DNA of 64,000 nt from the NCBI GenBank assembly GCA_900315335.1, contig OMYR01000022.1:30415-94414 (forward strand), in the 5' to 3' direction. Below the pieces are notes generated by a model. That model saw only the letters and a list, made by a program, of their open reading frames with translations, was not told the DNA's origin and ran no database searches. This stretch comes from an uncultured Bacteroidales bacterium (GTDB taxonomy: Bacteria > Bacteroidota > Bacteroidia > Bacteroidales > P3). Shown here piece after piece: positions 18,712 to 27,342 of this stretch (position 1 is its first letter; each line of letters begins with the position of its first letter). Both the position numbers and the translations under genes were made by a program.

Positions 18712-18780
18712 CAAACTGTTTTGAACAAGACTCATAAAGAGCCTGTTATTATAAAAGAATTTTAAGATACGAATACGACA

Positions 18781-20715
18781 ATGATAAATGTAACTTTACC
18801 GGACGGAAGTGTAAAACAGTACAATGAAGGCGTTAATGCATTGGATGTTGCTAAATCGATAAGCGAAGGATTGGCAAGAAATGTGTTGTCTGCAACTATT
18901 GACGGGGAAATTAAAGACTTATTGACTCCGCTTACTGCTGACTGTAATTTGAAACTAAACACTTGGAATGACGAAGACGGAAAGCATACATTTTGGCACT
19001 CCTCAGCCCATTTGTTGGCTGCTGCTGTTCAGGCTTTATATCCGAATGCAAAGTTTGGTATAGGTCCTGCCATAGAAAGAGGTTTCTATTATGATATAGA
19101 TTTCGGCGAAGATGTTTTAAGAGAAGAAGATTTTCCGAAGATTGAAAAGAAAATGGCTGAAATAGTAAAGCAAGGTGTAAAACTTGTTCGTAAAGAAGTT
19201 TCAAAACAAGACGCTTTGGATTATTTTAGCAAAAGAAACGAGACATATAAAGTTGAACTTATCAAAGATTTAGAAGATGGTAAGATAACTTTCTATGAAA
19301 GTGGCGATTTTACGGATTTGTGTCGTGGTCCTCACTTAATGGATTTTTCTACAATTAAGGCTTTTAAGATAACATCATTGGCCGGTGCATATTGGAGAGG
19401 CGATGAGCATAACAAACAATTGACTCGTTTGTATGCAATATCTTTCCCTAAGAAAAAAGAATTGGACGAATATCTTCTTATGTTGGAAGAAGCAAAGAAG
19501 AGAGACCATAGAAAATTAGGTAAGGAAATGGAGTTGTTCGCTTTTTCTCAGAACGTCGGACAAGGCTTGCCTTTGTGGTTGCCTAAGGGAACGGAATTGA
19601 GAAAAAGATTGGAGAATTTCTTGGCAAAGGTTCAAAAACAATATGGATATGTTCAAGTAATGACTCCGCATATAGGTAACGTTAATCTATATAAGACGTC
19701 AGGACACTTCCAGAAATATGGCAAGGATTCATTCCAACCTATACATACTCCACAAGAGGGAGAAGAGTATATGTTGAAGCCGATGAACTGTCCTCATCAC
19801 TGCGAAATTTATCGTTTGTTCCCTAAATCATATAAGGATTTGCCTTATCGTGTTGCTGAATTTGGTACGGTTTATCGTTATGAGATGAGTGGAGAGTTAC
19901 ATGGTTTGACACGTGTTCGTTCATTCACGCAAGACGATGCTCACATATTCTGCACGCAAGACCAAATAAAAGAAGAGTTTTGTAAGGTTATAGATATAGT
20001 TCTTTACATATTCAAGACACTTAAATTTAATGAATTTACGGCTCAAATTTCGTTAAGAGACCCTAATAATAAGGAAAAATATATAGGTAGTGATGAAGTT
20101 TGGGATAAAGCCGAAAGAGCCATTATTGAAAGTGCTGCCGAAAAAGGTCTTAAAACTATTACCGAAACAGGCGAAGCTGCTTTTTATGGTCCTAAGTTAG
20201 ACTTTATGGTTAAAGATGCTTTGGGTAGAAGTTGGCAATTGGGAACAATACAGGTGGATTATAACCTTCCTGAGCGTTTCAATTTGGAATATATTGGAGC
20301 AGATAACCAAAAACATCGTCCAGTAATGATTCACCGCGCACCATTCGGTTCAATGGAGAGATTTGTGGCTGTTTTGTTGGAACATACGGCAGGAGAATTT
20401 CCATTGTGGCTTACTCCTGACCAATATATCATATTGCCGATTAGTGAAAAGTACGAACAATATGCAAAGAAAGTTCAAGAGGCTTTGAATATGGCAGACC
20501 TTAGGGGTAGTATTGACAATAGAAACGAAAAGACCGGTAAAAAGATTCGTGATGCCGAAATCAAGAAAGTTCGTTATATGTTAATCGTTGGAGAAAAGGA
20601 AGAAGCCGATGGTATGGTGTCAGTCCGTGAGCATTTGAAAGGTGATATAGGTACTATGAAAATAGAAGACTTTGCTAAATTGGTACAAGAAGCAGTTAGT
20701 AAAGAATTGGAATAA
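18781..20715 (+). CDS. thrS: Threonyl-tRNA synthetase
   Basis: Charges tRNA-Thr. 644 residues, normal length. A TGS domain covers about 1-60. The editing domain has HSSAHLL (His73, His77) and a later Cys/His pair. The class II catalytic core has zinc-ligand motif NCPHHCE near 336-343 and [15 protein letters not shown]. The anticodon-binding domain is at the C-terminus. It heads thrS-infC-rpmI-rplT-rplS. The leader has no obvious tRNA-like structure. Confidence 0.98.
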   Translation: MINVTLPDGSVKQYNEGVNALDVAKSISEGLARNVLSATIDGEIKDLLTPLTADCNLKLNTWNDEDGKHTFWHSSAHLLAAAVQALYPNAKFGIGPAIERGFYYDIDFGEDVLREEDFPKIEKKMAEIVKQGVKLVRKEVSKQDALDYFSKRNETYKVELIKDLEDGKITFYESGDFTDLCRGPHLMDFSTIKAFKITSLAGAYWRGDEHNKQLTRLYAISFPKKKELDEYLLMLEEAKKRDHRKLGKEMELFAFSQNVGQGLPLWLPKGTELRKRLENFLAKVQKQYGYVQVMTPHIGNVNLYKTSGHFQKYGKDSFQPIHTPQEGEEYMLKPMNCPHHCEIYRLFPKSYKDLPYRVAEFGTVYRYEMSGELHGLTRVRSFTQDDAHIFCTQDQIKEEFCKVIDIVLYIFKTLKFNEFTAQISLRDPNNKEKYIGSDEVWDKAERAIIESAAEKGLKTITETGEAAFYGPKLDFMVKDALGRSWQLGTIQVDYNLPERFNLEYIGADNQKHRPVMIHRAPFGSMERFVAVLLEHTAGEFPLWLTPDQYIILPISEKYEQYAKKVQEALNMADLRGSIDNRNEKTGKKIRDAEIKKVRYMLIVGEKEEADGMVSVREHLKGDIGTMKIEDFAKLVQEAVSKELE

Positions 20716-20741
20716 GAGAATAATTATAAACTAAATTAATA

Positions 20742-20747
20742 AGGAGG
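20742..20747 (+). promoter_or_regulatory. Strong Shine-Dalgarno sequence for infC
   Basis: AGGAGG sits seven bases before an in-frame ATA at 20755. Strong SD sequences are rare in Bacteroidota, so this one helps fix a non-canonical start codon. Confidence 0.75.
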
Positions 20748-20754
20748 ATAAGTT

Positions 20755-21309
20755 ATAGAAACAACAAATCAATCTCGTGGTAGAGGTCCGGTGAAAAAAG
20801 AGATGCCTCACTTGATAAACGAGTACATTAAAGAGCCGATAGTTAGAGTTGTCGGCGAGGGTTTTGAACCTAAAATTTGTAGTATTAAAGAAGCGTTGGC
20901 TTTTGCTAATGAGCAGGGAATGGATTTGGTAATGATTTCGCCAAATGTCAATCCGCCTGTATGCAAAGTTATGAATTACCAAAAGTTTCTTTACGAACAA
21001 AAAAAGAAAGATAAAGAGCGAAAGGCTAAGTCTTCAAAGATGTTGGTTAAAGAGATAAGACTTGGACCGCAAACAGATGATCACGATTTTGAATTTAAGT
21101 TGAAACATGCAATTCGTTTCTTGTCGGAAGGTAATAAAGTTAAGGTAGATGTATTCTTTAAGGGTAGAACAATAGTTTATAAAGAACACGGCGAACAAAA
21201 ACTCTTGAAATTTGCCGAAGCATTGTTGGAATACGGAAAGCCTGAGCAAATGCCTCGTTTGGAGGGAAAGAAAATGCTTATGATTATTACTCCGGTTAAG
21301 AAAAAATAA
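20755..21309 (+). CDS. infC: Translation initiation factor IF-3, probable AUA start
   Basis: IF-3 keeps 30S subunits free and checks start-codon/initiator pairing. The first canonical candidates (GTG at 20791, ATG at 20803) would cut into the N-terminus. The frame is open upstream to a TAA at 20749, and AGGAGG precedes ATA at 20755 by the ideal distance, giving 184 residues beginning with the codons for IETTNQSRGRG. E. coli infC starts with AUU and is autoregulated by IF-3, so a discriminated start codon is expected. The N-domain has NEYIKEPIVRVVGEG; the C-domain has KEIRLGPQTDDHDFEFKLK and VDVFFKGRTIVYKEHG. It is followed by L35 and L20. Confidence 0.93.
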   Translation: METTNQSRGRGPVKKEMPHLINEYIKEPIVRVVGEGFEPKICSIKEALAFANEQGMDLVMISPNVNPPVCKVMNYQKFLYEQKKKDKERKAKSSKMLVKEIRLGPQTDDHDFEFKLKHAIRFLSEGNKVKVDVFFKGRTIVYKEHGEQKLLKFAEALLEYGKPEQMPRLEGKKMLMIITPVKKK

Positions 21310-21413
21310 ATAAAATTGCGTTTTATTACAATAAATATGATATATCAACGTTGTTGAAACGTTTTTATATATAGGTAAATAGATTTATTAACACAAAAAA
21401 AGAGGACATTAAA

Positions 21414-21608
21414 ATGCCAAAAACAAAAACCAGAGCATCTGTAAAGAAAAGATTTACAGTAACTGCGTCAGGTAAATTGAAAAGAAGACATGCTTATCAT
21501 TCTCACATTTTGACAAAGAAAACAAATAAGAGAAAAAGAGCATTTTGTGCTTACACAACAGTATCAAGTGCTGATGCTAAGGTGTTGAACGAAATGTTGG
21601 GAAGATAG
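21414..21608 (+). CDS. rpmI: 50S ribosomal protein L35
   Basis: 64 residues, very basic, starting MPKTKTRASVKKRFTVTASG and including KRRHAYHSHIL, typical of bL35. It lies between infC and rplT, the conserved order. About 105 bases separate it from infC; that gap holds no clear terminator. Confidence 0.96.
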   Translation: MPKTKTRASVKKRFTVTASGKLKRRHAYHSHILTKKTNKRKRAFCAYTTVSSADAKVLNEMLGR

Positions 21609-21654
21609 TACCAACCAAAAGCACAAAAAGGTAAAACAAAAGTATTAACCATTG

Positions 21655-21693
21655 TATCAGTATTAAGTGCAGAAAAATTTTTTGCCGCTGATA
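21655..21693 (+). promoter_or_regulatory. Possible leader structure before rplT
   Basis: TATCAG (21655-21660) pairs with CTGATA (21688-21693), enclosing a second stem GCAGAAAAA/TTTTTTGC. It lies 24 bases before the L20 start. In other bacteria L20 represses this operon by binding an RNA that mimics its 23S site. No poly-T follows, so it is not a terminator. Confidence 0.35.
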
Positions 21694-21716
21694 TGAAAAA
21701 CAAAACAAATTAAAAA

Positions 21717-22064
21717 ATGCCAAGAAGTGTAAATGCTGTTGCTTCAAGACAGCGTAGAAAAAAAATCCTTAACCGTACAAAAGGTTATTGGGGTAGAGGT
21801 AAAAACGTTTGGACCGTTGCAAAAAACAAATGGGAAAAAGGTCAGACTTATGCGTTTAGAGACCGTAAAGTAAAGAAAAGAGAATTTCGTGCTTTGTGGA
21901 TTAACCGTATCAATGCGGCTTGCCGTCAAAACGAAATATCTTATTCTGTTTTCATGGGCTTGTTGCACAAAAACAATATCGAATTAAATCGTAAAGTTTT
22001 GGCTGACTTCGCTATGAATCACCCGGAAATTTTCACTGCAATAGTTAAAACAGTTAAAAAATAG
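21717..22064 (+). CDS. rplT: 50S ribosomal protein L20
   Basis: 115 residues, starting [32 protein letters not shown], basic and helical: bL20. It is an early assembly protein of the 50S subunit and an autoregulator of this operon in E. coli and Bacillus. It lies 108 bases after rpmI, a gap containing a stem-loop. Confidence 0.97.
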   Translation: MPRSVNAVASRQRRKKILNRTKGYWGRGKNVWTVAKNKWEKGQTYAFRDRKVKKREFRALWINRINAACRQNEISYSVFMGLLHKNNIELNRKVLADFAMNHPEIFTAIVKTVKK

Positions 22065-22096
22065 TAGTGTAACCTAAAAAGAGAGAGAAAAGAATC

Positions 22097-22459
22097 ATGG
22101 AAGATTTAATGAAATTTGTAGAAAGTCAGTCTCCTGTAAAGGAATTTCCTCAGTTTAAGTCAGGCGACACTATTACCGTAGCTTACAAAATACGTGAAGG
22201 AAACAAAGAGCGTATCCAACAATTCCAAGGTATAGTTATCCAGATTAAAGGACATAAAAATCAGGCAAACAATACATTCACTGTAAGAAAAATATCTAAC
22301 GGTGTCGGAGTTGAAAGAATATTTCCAATGAACAGTCCATTTATTGACCACATCGTAGTTAATAAACATGGTGTTGTTCGTCGTGCAAGAATCTATTACC
22401 TAAGAGCTCTTTCCGGTAAAAGCGCACGTATTAAAGAAAAAATTATCGTCAAAAAATAA
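22097..22459 (+). CDS. rplS: 50S ribosomal protein L19
   Basis: 120 residues with the bL19 core [22 protein letters not shown] and [19 protein letters not shown]. It lies at the 30S-50S interface. It comes 32 bases after rplT and is followed by a strong terminator. In many phyla rplS pairs with trmD; here it closes the infC-rplT block. Confidence 0.97.
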   Translation: MEDLMKFVESQSPVKEFPQFKSGDTITVAYKIREGNKERIQQFQGIVIQIKGHKNQANNTFTVRKISNGVGVERIFPMNSPFIDHIVVNKHGVVRRARIYYLRALSGKSARIKEKIIVKK

Positions 22460-22487
22460 TTCTTTCTTAAAAAAACACAAAAAACTG

Positions 22488-22525
22488 AATATCGGTTGTC
22501 CGTTAAAGACAGCCGATATTTTTTG
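22488..22525 (+). terminator. Terminator of the thrS-rplS operon
   Basis: AATATCGGTTGTC (22488-22500) pairs with GACAGCCGATATT (22508-22520), followed by TTTTG. Confidence 0.88.
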
Positions 22526-22608
22526 TTTAACATTGGTGAAATAGTGTTAAACATTATTTGATTAGTGTTTAACACTAATATCGCAAAAAGTGATTATATT
22601 TTTTGCTT
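22525..22608. repeat. 21-bp tandem array D (four units)
   Basis: Units at 22525, 22546, 22567 and 22588, beginning GTTTAAC, GTTAAAC, GTTTAAC and AAGTGAT. The array starts directly at the T run of the operon terminator. Confidence 0.85.
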
Positions 22609-22976
22609 TTGTAACTTCGTTATATTGAACGCTTATATGCAGTCAAGTTATTGCAATAGCGAAATATTTATTACTCGTTATCAAAACCTATGGTGTAAAT
22701 AAAAATTGTTTGCAAGTGAAAAGATTTATGTAAAAAGCCACTATAACAAGCGGAGAATTATAATTTGTTTTGTGTGTAGGCGAATAACAAATCTAAAAAC
22801 TTATAATAAAAGACGGTTGAAAGGAGATAATTTTTTGTTGCATAATAAAAATGTAAAGATTTGAATATCATATTTGAAGAATTGTGCTATTGGAAAATTC
22901 ACATCATATTTGGAAAATGTGAAATGAAATAAGCAAAATTTTTATTGTGAAAATTAAGTATTTTGAAAATAATTTG
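22609..22976. other. Long gene-free stretch upstream of the aminotransferase
   Basis: About 370 AT-rich bases. I see no coding frame, no strong hairpin and no further 21-bp units. A segment with moderate base mix (CCACTATAACAAGCGGAG near 22740) stands out slightly. It may hold regulatory sites for the downstream gene. Confidence 0.4.
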
Positions 22977-22984
22977 TAACTTTG
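22977..22984 (+). promoter_or_regulatory. Putative -7 box of the aminotransferase gene
   Basis: TAACTTTG, a perfect TAnnTTTG about 80 bases before the start codon. No TTTG at the ideal -33 distance. Confidence 0.5.
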
Positions 22985-23063
22985 CCGAAGTTTTGGAGTC
23001 GTTAAAGATACCTAACGCTTCAAAATAGTTAATTTATTATTAATCATAAAAAACTAAAACGAT

Positions 23064-24260
23064 ATGAGTATTATTTTATCCGACAGAGTTAAACGTCTGT
23101 CTCCATCTGCAACATTGGCAATGAGTCAAAGAAGTTCGGAACTTAAAGCACAAGGAATTGACATCATTAATATGAGTGTTGGTGAGCCGGATTTCAATAC
23201 ACCAGACCATATCAAAGCAGCAGCAAAAAAAGCTGTTGATGATAACTACACTCGCTATTCTCCTGTACCCGGTTATCCGGAATTAAGAAAAGCCATTGTC
23301 AATAAACTTAAAAACGAAAACAATTTGGAATACACAACAGACCAAATTATAGTTTCAAACGGAGCAAAACAAAGTGTTTGCAACGCTATTATGGCTTTGG
23401 TTTCAAATGGCGATGAGGTGATTATTCCTGCTCCTTATTGGGTTTCTTATCCGCAAATGGTGCTAATGGCTGACGGTACTCCTGTATTCGTTGAGGCTAA
23501 AATCGAAGCAGATTTTAAGATAACTCCTGAGCAATTGGAAGCAACGATAACGGATAAAACAAAAATGCTTATCCTTTGCTCACCTTGTAATCCTACGGGT
23601 AGTGTATATACTCAAAAGGAAATGGAAGGCTTGGCAGAAGTGTTGAGAAAGTATCAGAACGTATATGTTATTTGCGATGAAATTTACGAACATATCAATT
23701 ATACGGGAGAACATGCTTCTTTGGCTTCTTGCGAGGGAATGAAAGAGCGTTGCATAATTGTTAATGGCGTAAGTAAAGCATACGCAATGACAGGTTGGAG
23801 AATTGGTTACATTGCTGCTCCTATCGAAATCGCTAAGGCTTGCAATAAACTTCAAGGTCAATACACAAGTGGTCCTTGCAGCGTTTCTCAAATCGCAGCC
23901 GTAGAGGCTTACAACGCAAGTCAAGATTGTGTAGAGGAAATGAGAAAAGCCTTTGAGAGAAGAAAAAATTTGATTGTTAAACTTTGCAAGGAAATTCCGG
24001 GCTTTGAGGTTAATGACCCTAAGGGTGCTTTCTATTTATTCCCTAAATGTTCTTATTACTTCGGCAAAACAGACGGCAAACGCGTTATAAACAATTCCAC
24101 AGACTTTGCTATGTATTTGTTGGAGGAAGGACATGTTGCTGCTGTGGGTGGTGATGCTTTTGGCAGTGCTGAATGTTTCCGTATGTCTTATGCAACAAGT
24201 GATGAAAATATTATAGAAGCAATTCGCAGGATAAAAGAAGCGGTTGCTAAGTTGAAATAG
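23064..24260 (+). CDS. aspC: Aspartate aminotransferase (class I, PLP)
   Basis: Transfers the amino group between aspartate and 2-oxoglutarate. 398 residues, class I/II fold. The PLP lysine is in VSKAYAMTGWRIGY (near residue 238). Upstream are the substrate/PLP motifs SPCNPTGSVY and CDEIYEHINY, and the C-terminal arginine is in ECFRMSYA. The short N-terminus and GEPDFNTP resemble the subgroup I-gamma enzymes. Related aminotransferases with broader substrates cannot be separated by eye. It stands alone with its own -7 box and terminator. Confidence 0.9.
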   Translation: MSIILSDRVKRLSPSATLAMSQRSSELKAQGIDIINMSVGEPDFNTPDHIKAAAKKAVDDNYTRYSPVPGYPELRKAIVNKLKNENNLEYTTDQIIVSNGAKQSVCNAIMALVSNGDEVIIPAPYWVSYPQMVLMADGTPVFVEAKIEADFKITPEQLEATITDKTKMLILCSPCNPTGSVYTQKEMEGLAEVLRKYQNVYVICDEIYEHINYTGEHASLASCEGMKERCIIVNGVSKAYAMTGWRIGYIAAPIEIAKACNKLQGQYTSGPCSVSQIAAVEAYNASQDCVEEMRKAFERRKNLIVKLCKEIPGFEVNDPKGAFYLFPKCSYYFGKTDGKRVINNSTDFAMYLLEEGHVAAVGGDAFGSAECFRMSYATSDENIIEAIRRIKEAVAKLK

Positions 24261-24284
24261 GATTAATTATTTTCATCTTTTTGG

Positions 24285-24333
24285 CACTTTGGCAATATTT
24301 GTAAAAATGTTTGCCAAAGTGTTTTTCTTTTTG
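24285..24333 (+). terminator. Terminator of the aminotransferase gene
   Basis: CACTTTGGCAA (24285-24295) pairs with TTGCCAAAGTG (24311-24321), followed by TTTTTC and more T. Confidence 0.85.
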
Positions 24334-24344
24334 TGTAAATATAT

Positions 24345-24352
24345 TACCTTTG
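24345..24352 (+). promoter_or_regulatory. Putative -7 box of the OmpA-family/phoH genes
   Basis: TACCTTTG about 30 bases before the start codon; no -33 at the usual spacing. Confidence 0.5.
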
Positions 24353-24384
24353 CAAACAAATAAAGAAAACGGATTTCAAGTGCT

Positions 24385-26289
24385 ATGAAAAAAGTATCGG
24401 TATTCATATTGGTATGCGTTGCTATCGTATTTTCGTTGTCTGCACAAAATTCAAAGGCTGATAAAGTTATAGAAAAAGCAATTAAATTGGTAGAGCAGAA
24501 TGATGAGAAAAAAGCGGTGGATATATTGGAAAAAGCAACACATACTTATAACGATTATGCACCATTATACATATTTTTGGCGGAGATATACTATAATAAC
24601 AAGGATTATGAAAAATCCGCTGCGAATTACATAAAAGGAATTGCGATAGATAAAGACTATGATTTGAATGCTTATTATCGTTTGGGTATTATGCAAAAAA
24701 ATGCAAAGGATTATACCAATGCCAAACGCAATTTCCAATACTATATTGATAATGCCACAAAACCACGATACAAATCAAAGGTTGAGGATTGCAAATACAA
24801 TATTGCGTGTATTGATTTTATAGAAACCCAAATGCGAAATCCCAAAGCATTTGCTCCTTATAATCTTGGCGAAAATATCAACGATAAAGAATATCAGTAT
24901 TTGCCTACTCTTACTTTGGATAACCAATTATATTTCACTCAAAGGACGGACGATAAAGAAGATTTCTATTTTGCGACTAAGAAAGATGCATATTCATCTT
25001 CGTTTGAATGGAATAAAAAACAGAAAATGCCTTATCCCTTGAATACCGATGCTAATGAAGGAGCGGCGAGTATATCTCCCGACGGCAGATACTTGTATTT
25101 TGCGAAATGTAACACCAAGGACGGTTTTGGCTCATGTGATATTTATCGTAGCAAGAGAGTTGGCAATACGTGGGGCGAACCCGAAAATCTCGGTAGCAAT
25201 GTAAATTCTTCTTCATGGGATTCTCAACCGAGCATAGCCTCTGACGGCAGAACGCTTTTCTTTGTTTCCAATCGAGAGGGAGGTTTTGGAAAAAGCGATA
25301 TATGGTATTCGTATCTTAAAGATGACAATACTTGGACAAAGGCAAGGAATTGTGGAAAAGTTATTAATACCGGGGGAAACGAAATATCACCTTTTATTCA
25401 CCCTTCCAATTCAACTCTTTATTTTGCATCGGATTCTTTGATAGGTATGGGTGGAATGGATATTTTTTATTCTAAAATCATTGATGGTAAGTTTCAAGAA
25501 CCTGTAAATATTGGTTATCCTATCAATACCGATAAAGAAGAAAGTTGCCTTATTGTTTCTGCCAATAGCAGGTACGCTATTTATGCAAGAGAGAACACAC
25601 CAAACAAAATGGATTTGTATGCTTTTGAATTGGAAAAGAGTTTGCAGCCGACAAAAGTTATTTGTATGCGGGGTAAAGTGTTGTATGATGATAACAAAAG
25701 GGGAAACGAAAGTGTTTTGCAAGTAAAAAATTTGCGTACGAACAGATTGGTTACTTCCACTATCTCCGATAAAGAAAACGATACATACAATCTGGCTTTG
25801 GTTGAGGGCGAAGACTATGCTTTGAGCGTTACTTGTAATGGTTATCTATTCTATTCGGAGAATTTTTCTCTCAAAGAATTGCAGTCAAGTGAGGGCAAAG
25901 ATTACTTGGATAAAGATATTGAACTTAAAGCGATAAAAGAGGGTAGCAGCGTTATATTGAAAAATATTTTCTTTGCTACAAACTCTTTTGAATTAATGGA
26001 AGAGAGCAATGCAGAGTTAAACACTATTTTAATGATGTTAAACACCAATCCGCTGATGTTTATAGAAATTTCGGGCTATACCGACAACGTTGGAAAAGAA
26101 GATTACAACAAAACTCTTTCTCAAAACAGAGCCAATAGCGTTAAAGCATGGTTAGTTGGTAAAGGTGTTGCTCAAAACAGAATAATTGCCAAAGGTTACG
26201 GAATGCAAAACCCTGTCGCAGACAATTCAACAGAGGAAGGTAGGAAACAAAACAGAAGAACCGAATTTAAGATATTGAAGACAAAATAA
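24385..26289 (+). CDS. PorE-like OmpA-family protein (TPR, propeller, CRD, OmpA)
   Basis: 634 residues. The signal peptide ends near LSAQ with no lipobox. TPR-like helices cover about 27-150. A WD40/PD40 propeller covers about 170-430 (repeated SPDGRYLYFAK, ASDGRTLFFVSN and HPSNSTLYFASD). A carboxypeptidase-regulatory-like domain begins near 438. A C-terminal OmpA peptidoglycan-binding domain covers about 525-634 (ISGYTDNVG, KGYGMQNPV, RRTEF). This architecture matches PorE, the P. gingivalis protein tied to T9SS and the cell wall. Bacteroidetes carry paralogues, so a T9SS role is inference. A 21-bp repeat pair lies inside the OmpA domain. phoH follows after six bases. Confidence 0.85.
   Translation: MKKVSVFILVCVAIVFSLSAQNSKADKVIEKAIKLVEQNDEKKAVDILEKATHTYNDYAPLYIFLAEIYYNNKDYEKSAANYIKGIAIDKDYDLNAYYRLGIMQKNAKDYTNAKRNFQYYIDNATKPRYKSKVEDCKYNIACIDFIETQMRNPKAFAPYNLGENINDKEYQYLPTLTLDNQLYFTQRTDDKEDFYFATKKDAYSSSFEWNKKQKMPYPLNTDANEGAASISPDGRYLYFAKCNTKDGFGSCDIYRSKRVGNTWGEPENLGSNVNSSSWDSQPSIASDGRTLFFVSNREGGFGKSDIWYSYLKDDNTWTKARNCGKVINTGGNEISPFIHPSNSTLYFASDSLIGMGGMDIFYSKIIDGKFQEPVNIGYPINTDKEESCLIVSANSRYAIYARENTPNKMDLYAFELEKSLQPTKVICMRGKVLYDDNKRGNESVLQVKNLRTNRLVTSTISDKENDTYNLALVEGEDYALSVTCNGYLFYSENFSLKELQSSEGKDYLDKDIELKAIKEGSSVILKNIFFATNSFELMEESNAELNTILMMLNTNPLMFIEISGYTDNVGKEDYNKTLSQNRANSVKAWLVGKGVAQNRIIAKGYGMQNPVADNSTEEGRKQNRRTEFKILKTK
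26016..26066. repeat. 21-bp array E inside a coding gene
   Basis: GTTAAACACTATTTT (26016) and GTTAAACACCAATCC (26037) are spaced by exactly 21 bases and run into CGCTGATGTTTA, which also occurs in array I. In frame they encode LNTILMM then LNTNPLM. The OmpA domain is of normal length here, so nothing is added. Confidence 0.6.
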
Positions 26290-26295
26290 AATATA

Positions 26296-27249
26296 ATGAT
26301 AGAAAAAAACATAAATCTTAAAGATGTAGATCAAAGAGAATTTTTTGGAGTTAATGAAAAAAATCTCTCTTTTATTGAGACTTTGTTCGATACTCTTATA
26401 ATAGCTGTTCGCAGTGATACTTTGAAAGTAAAAGGAGAAGAGAAGGATGTCGAACAATTCTTGTCATTCTTTTCGAGATTAAAAGATATTTACAAACGAA
26501 TACCAAACATTACAGGGCAGTTAATAATGGCTGCATACAATGATGAAAAAATAGAAAAGGAGTCCGATGCCGAAGTATTGGTTTATGGAGCCAATGGGCA
26601 GAGTGTTAAGGCGAGAACCAAAAATCAACAGAAAATGGTTGAGGAGATAGAGAAAAAAGATATGGTTTTTGCAATAGGTCCGGCGGGTTCGGGAAAGACT
26701 TATACAGCGGTGGCTTTGGCTGTAAAATATCTTAAAGAAAAAAGAGTGAAACGTATCATTCTAACTCGTCCTGCTGTTGAGGCAGGAGAAAATCTTGGAT
26801 TTCTGCCCGGAGGATTAAAAGATAAATTAGACCCATATTTACAACCTTTATACGATGCTTTAAGGGATATGCTTTCTCAAAACAAATTGGATTACTTAAT
26901 GGAAAATCATACGATAGAAATAGCACCCTTGGCTTTTATGAGAGGTAGAACATTGGAAAATTCATTTGTTATTTTGGACGAAGCACAGAACGCCACAAAG
27001 AGTCAATTGAAAATGTTTTTGACACGTATGGGTAATTGGTCGAAATTTATAATAACTGGCGACCCGACACAAGTAGATTTACCATATAAACAACCGTCGG
27101 GATTGATGCCTACGGTTGATTTGTTGAAAAACATAAAAGGACTTTCGGTTATAATGCTTAATGATAAGGATATTGTAAGAAATCCTCTTGTAACTAAGAT
27201 TGTCAATGCTTTTGATAAAGAAAAGGAATTGTTAAGAGAAAAAGAATAA
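26296..27249 (+). CDS. phoH: PhoH-like ATPase
   Basis: 317 residues. An N-terminal region is followed by the PhoH P-loop ATPase domain: GPAGSGKTYTAVALA near residue 128, ILTRPAVEAGENLGFLPG, FVILDEAQNATKSQ and ITGDPTQVD. Linked to RNA metabolism and often found near ybeY in other bacteria; the substrate is uncertain. It follows the OmpA-family gene by six bases, so cotranscription is likely. Confidence 0.93.
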   Translation: MIEKNINLKDVDQREFFGVNEKNLSFIETLFDTLIIAVRSDTLKVKGEEKDVEQFLSFFSRLKDIYKRIPNITGQLIMAAYNDEKIEKESDAEVLVYGANGQSVKARTKNQQKMVEEIEKKDMVFAIGPAGSGKTYTAVALAVKYLKEKRVKRIILTRPAVEAGENLGFLPGGLKDKLDPYLQPLYDALRDMLSQNKLDYLMENHTIEIAPLAFMRGRTLENSFVILDEAQNATKSQLKMFLTRMGNWSKFIITGDPTQVDLPYKQPSGLMPTVDLLKNIKGLSVIMLNDKDIVRNPLVTKIVNAFDKEKELLREKE

Positions 27250-27285
27250 AGTATAAATACATAAGGCATTAAATTTCTTGGAAAA

Positions 27286-27317
27286 ATTGGCAGAGTGAGA
27301 AAAAATATTTAATTTTG
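27286..27317 (+). promoter_or_regulatory. Promoter of the GH20 gene
   Basis: ATTG (27286-27289), a 20-base gap, TAATTTTG (27310-27317). The start codon is 26 bases downstream of the -7 box. Confidence 0.75.
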
Positions 27318-27342
27318 TGCCTTATTAAAATTAAACAACGTT

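Noticed and set aside
20791..20793. GTG 20791 as the infC start
   Set aside because: It has no Shine-Dalgarno at proper distance, whereas AGGAGG is perfectly placed for the in-frame ATA 36 bases upstream.
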